Of a DNA stretch of 42,601 nucleotides, positions 42,424 through 42,601 are shown piece after piece. This stretch comes from an uncultured Bacillaceae bacterium. Lineage in GTDB: Bacteria; Bacillota; Bacilli; Bacillales; Amphibacillaceae. The stretch's first letter is position 1. Every line of letters starts with the position of its first letter. Below the pieces are notes generated by a model that worked only from the letters and a program-made list of their open reading frames with translations, had not been told where the DNA came from and searched no databases. A program made the position numbers and the translations under genes. The stretch covers positions 1 through 42,601 of the forward strand of contig CALAMD010000080.1 of assembly GCA_937925695.1 (NCBI GenBank), written 5' to 3'.

Positions 42424-42601
42424 AATTGCACGAACTCAGGTATTATTGGAAAGTTCGTCAACATTAGGTGGTTTAAATTGGACGAACTCAGGTATTATTG
42501 GGAAGTTCGTCAACATTGGGTGGTTTAAATTGCACGAACTCAGGTGTTATTGGGAAGTTCGTCAACATTGGATGATTTAAATTGCACGAACTAAGATATT
42601 A
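42424..42601 (-). repeat. 52-bp palindromic tandem repeat, right edge array
   Basis: Four units at exact 52-base steps: ACGAACT at 42431, 42483, 42535 and 42587. Each of the first three is followed after 15 bases by AGTTCGT (42453, 42505, 42557), forming perfect 7-bp hairpins. Read on the minus strand the unit starts AATGTTGACGAACT and contains GTTCGTG and TTTAA at the same places as the left-edge array, so it is the same family inverted. 42221-42420 shows no other feature. Confidence 0.92.

Overview
The window looks like a chromosomal segment of a low-GC Bacillaceae-type Firmicute. The evidence is AT-rich DNA, strong AGGAGG-type ribosome binding sites, frequent TTG/GTG starts, a guanine riboswitch, a YtaF sporulation membrane protein, CvfB, and YtrA/PmtR-type and ECF regulators. 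A cydABCD cassette beside pflBA points to a facultative anaerobe living at low oxygen. I cannot name a genus from the sequence alone. There is no rRNA, tRNA, phage, insertion sequence or CRISPR array.

Layout. 1-2066: the edge of a 52-bp palindromic repeat array, then a promoter, guanine riboswitch and purine permease (pbuG type). 2103-4747: msrA, a divergent MOSC protein, an unknown membrane protein, and a broken methyltransferase. 4989-9425: leucyl aminopeptidase, L-asparaginase, and an overlapping pair of a class I glutamine-amidotransferase-like hydrolase and an M19 dipeptidase, together a peptide and amide nitrogen scavenging block. 9501-9820: a second, different 52-bp tandem array. 10100-11266: an acyl-CoA dehydrogenase family protein. 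11458-17297 (minus): cydC, cydD, cydB, cydA with a candidate Fnr box placed exactly at -41.5 of the inferred start site. 17672-20705 (minus): pflA and pflB. 20962-26562: a CDF metal exporter, a solitary carbamate kinase, a HAD phosphatase, a small membrane protein and an OFA-family transporter. 26706-31893: response regulator, histidine kinase with an almost loop-free membrane sensor, ABC ATPase and an 872-residue FtsX-type permease, with a perfect GTGACA-N4-TGTCAC operator ahead of the transporter. 31944-32795: cvfB. 32942-35521 (minus): a GntR-ABC-permease-permease cassette of PmtR/YtrA type. 36197-37513 (minus): ECF sigma and zinc-finger anti-sigma. 37896-41101 (plus): a divergent trio of membrane-anchored NEW3-type protein, NosF-like ATPase and ABC-2 permease. 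41591-42220 (minus): ytaF with an EF-hand-like loop. 42424-42601: the first repeat family again, in the opposite orientation.

The strongest candidates for something not well described are the ECF/anti-sigma plus NEW3-ABC module (36.2-41.1 kb) and the palindromic tandem arrays with a shared 52-bp period, which is about five turns of B-DNA. Both window edges fall inside such arrays, so the window may be a whole contig that broke at these repeats. Most genes are intact and carry ordinary family hallmarks. Several starts were moved from the longest reading frame to an internal codon because a good ribosome binding site decides it (pepA, the amidotransferase-like protein, cydB, cydA, the OFA transporter, the GntR regulator and its ATPase, the sigma factor, ytaF).
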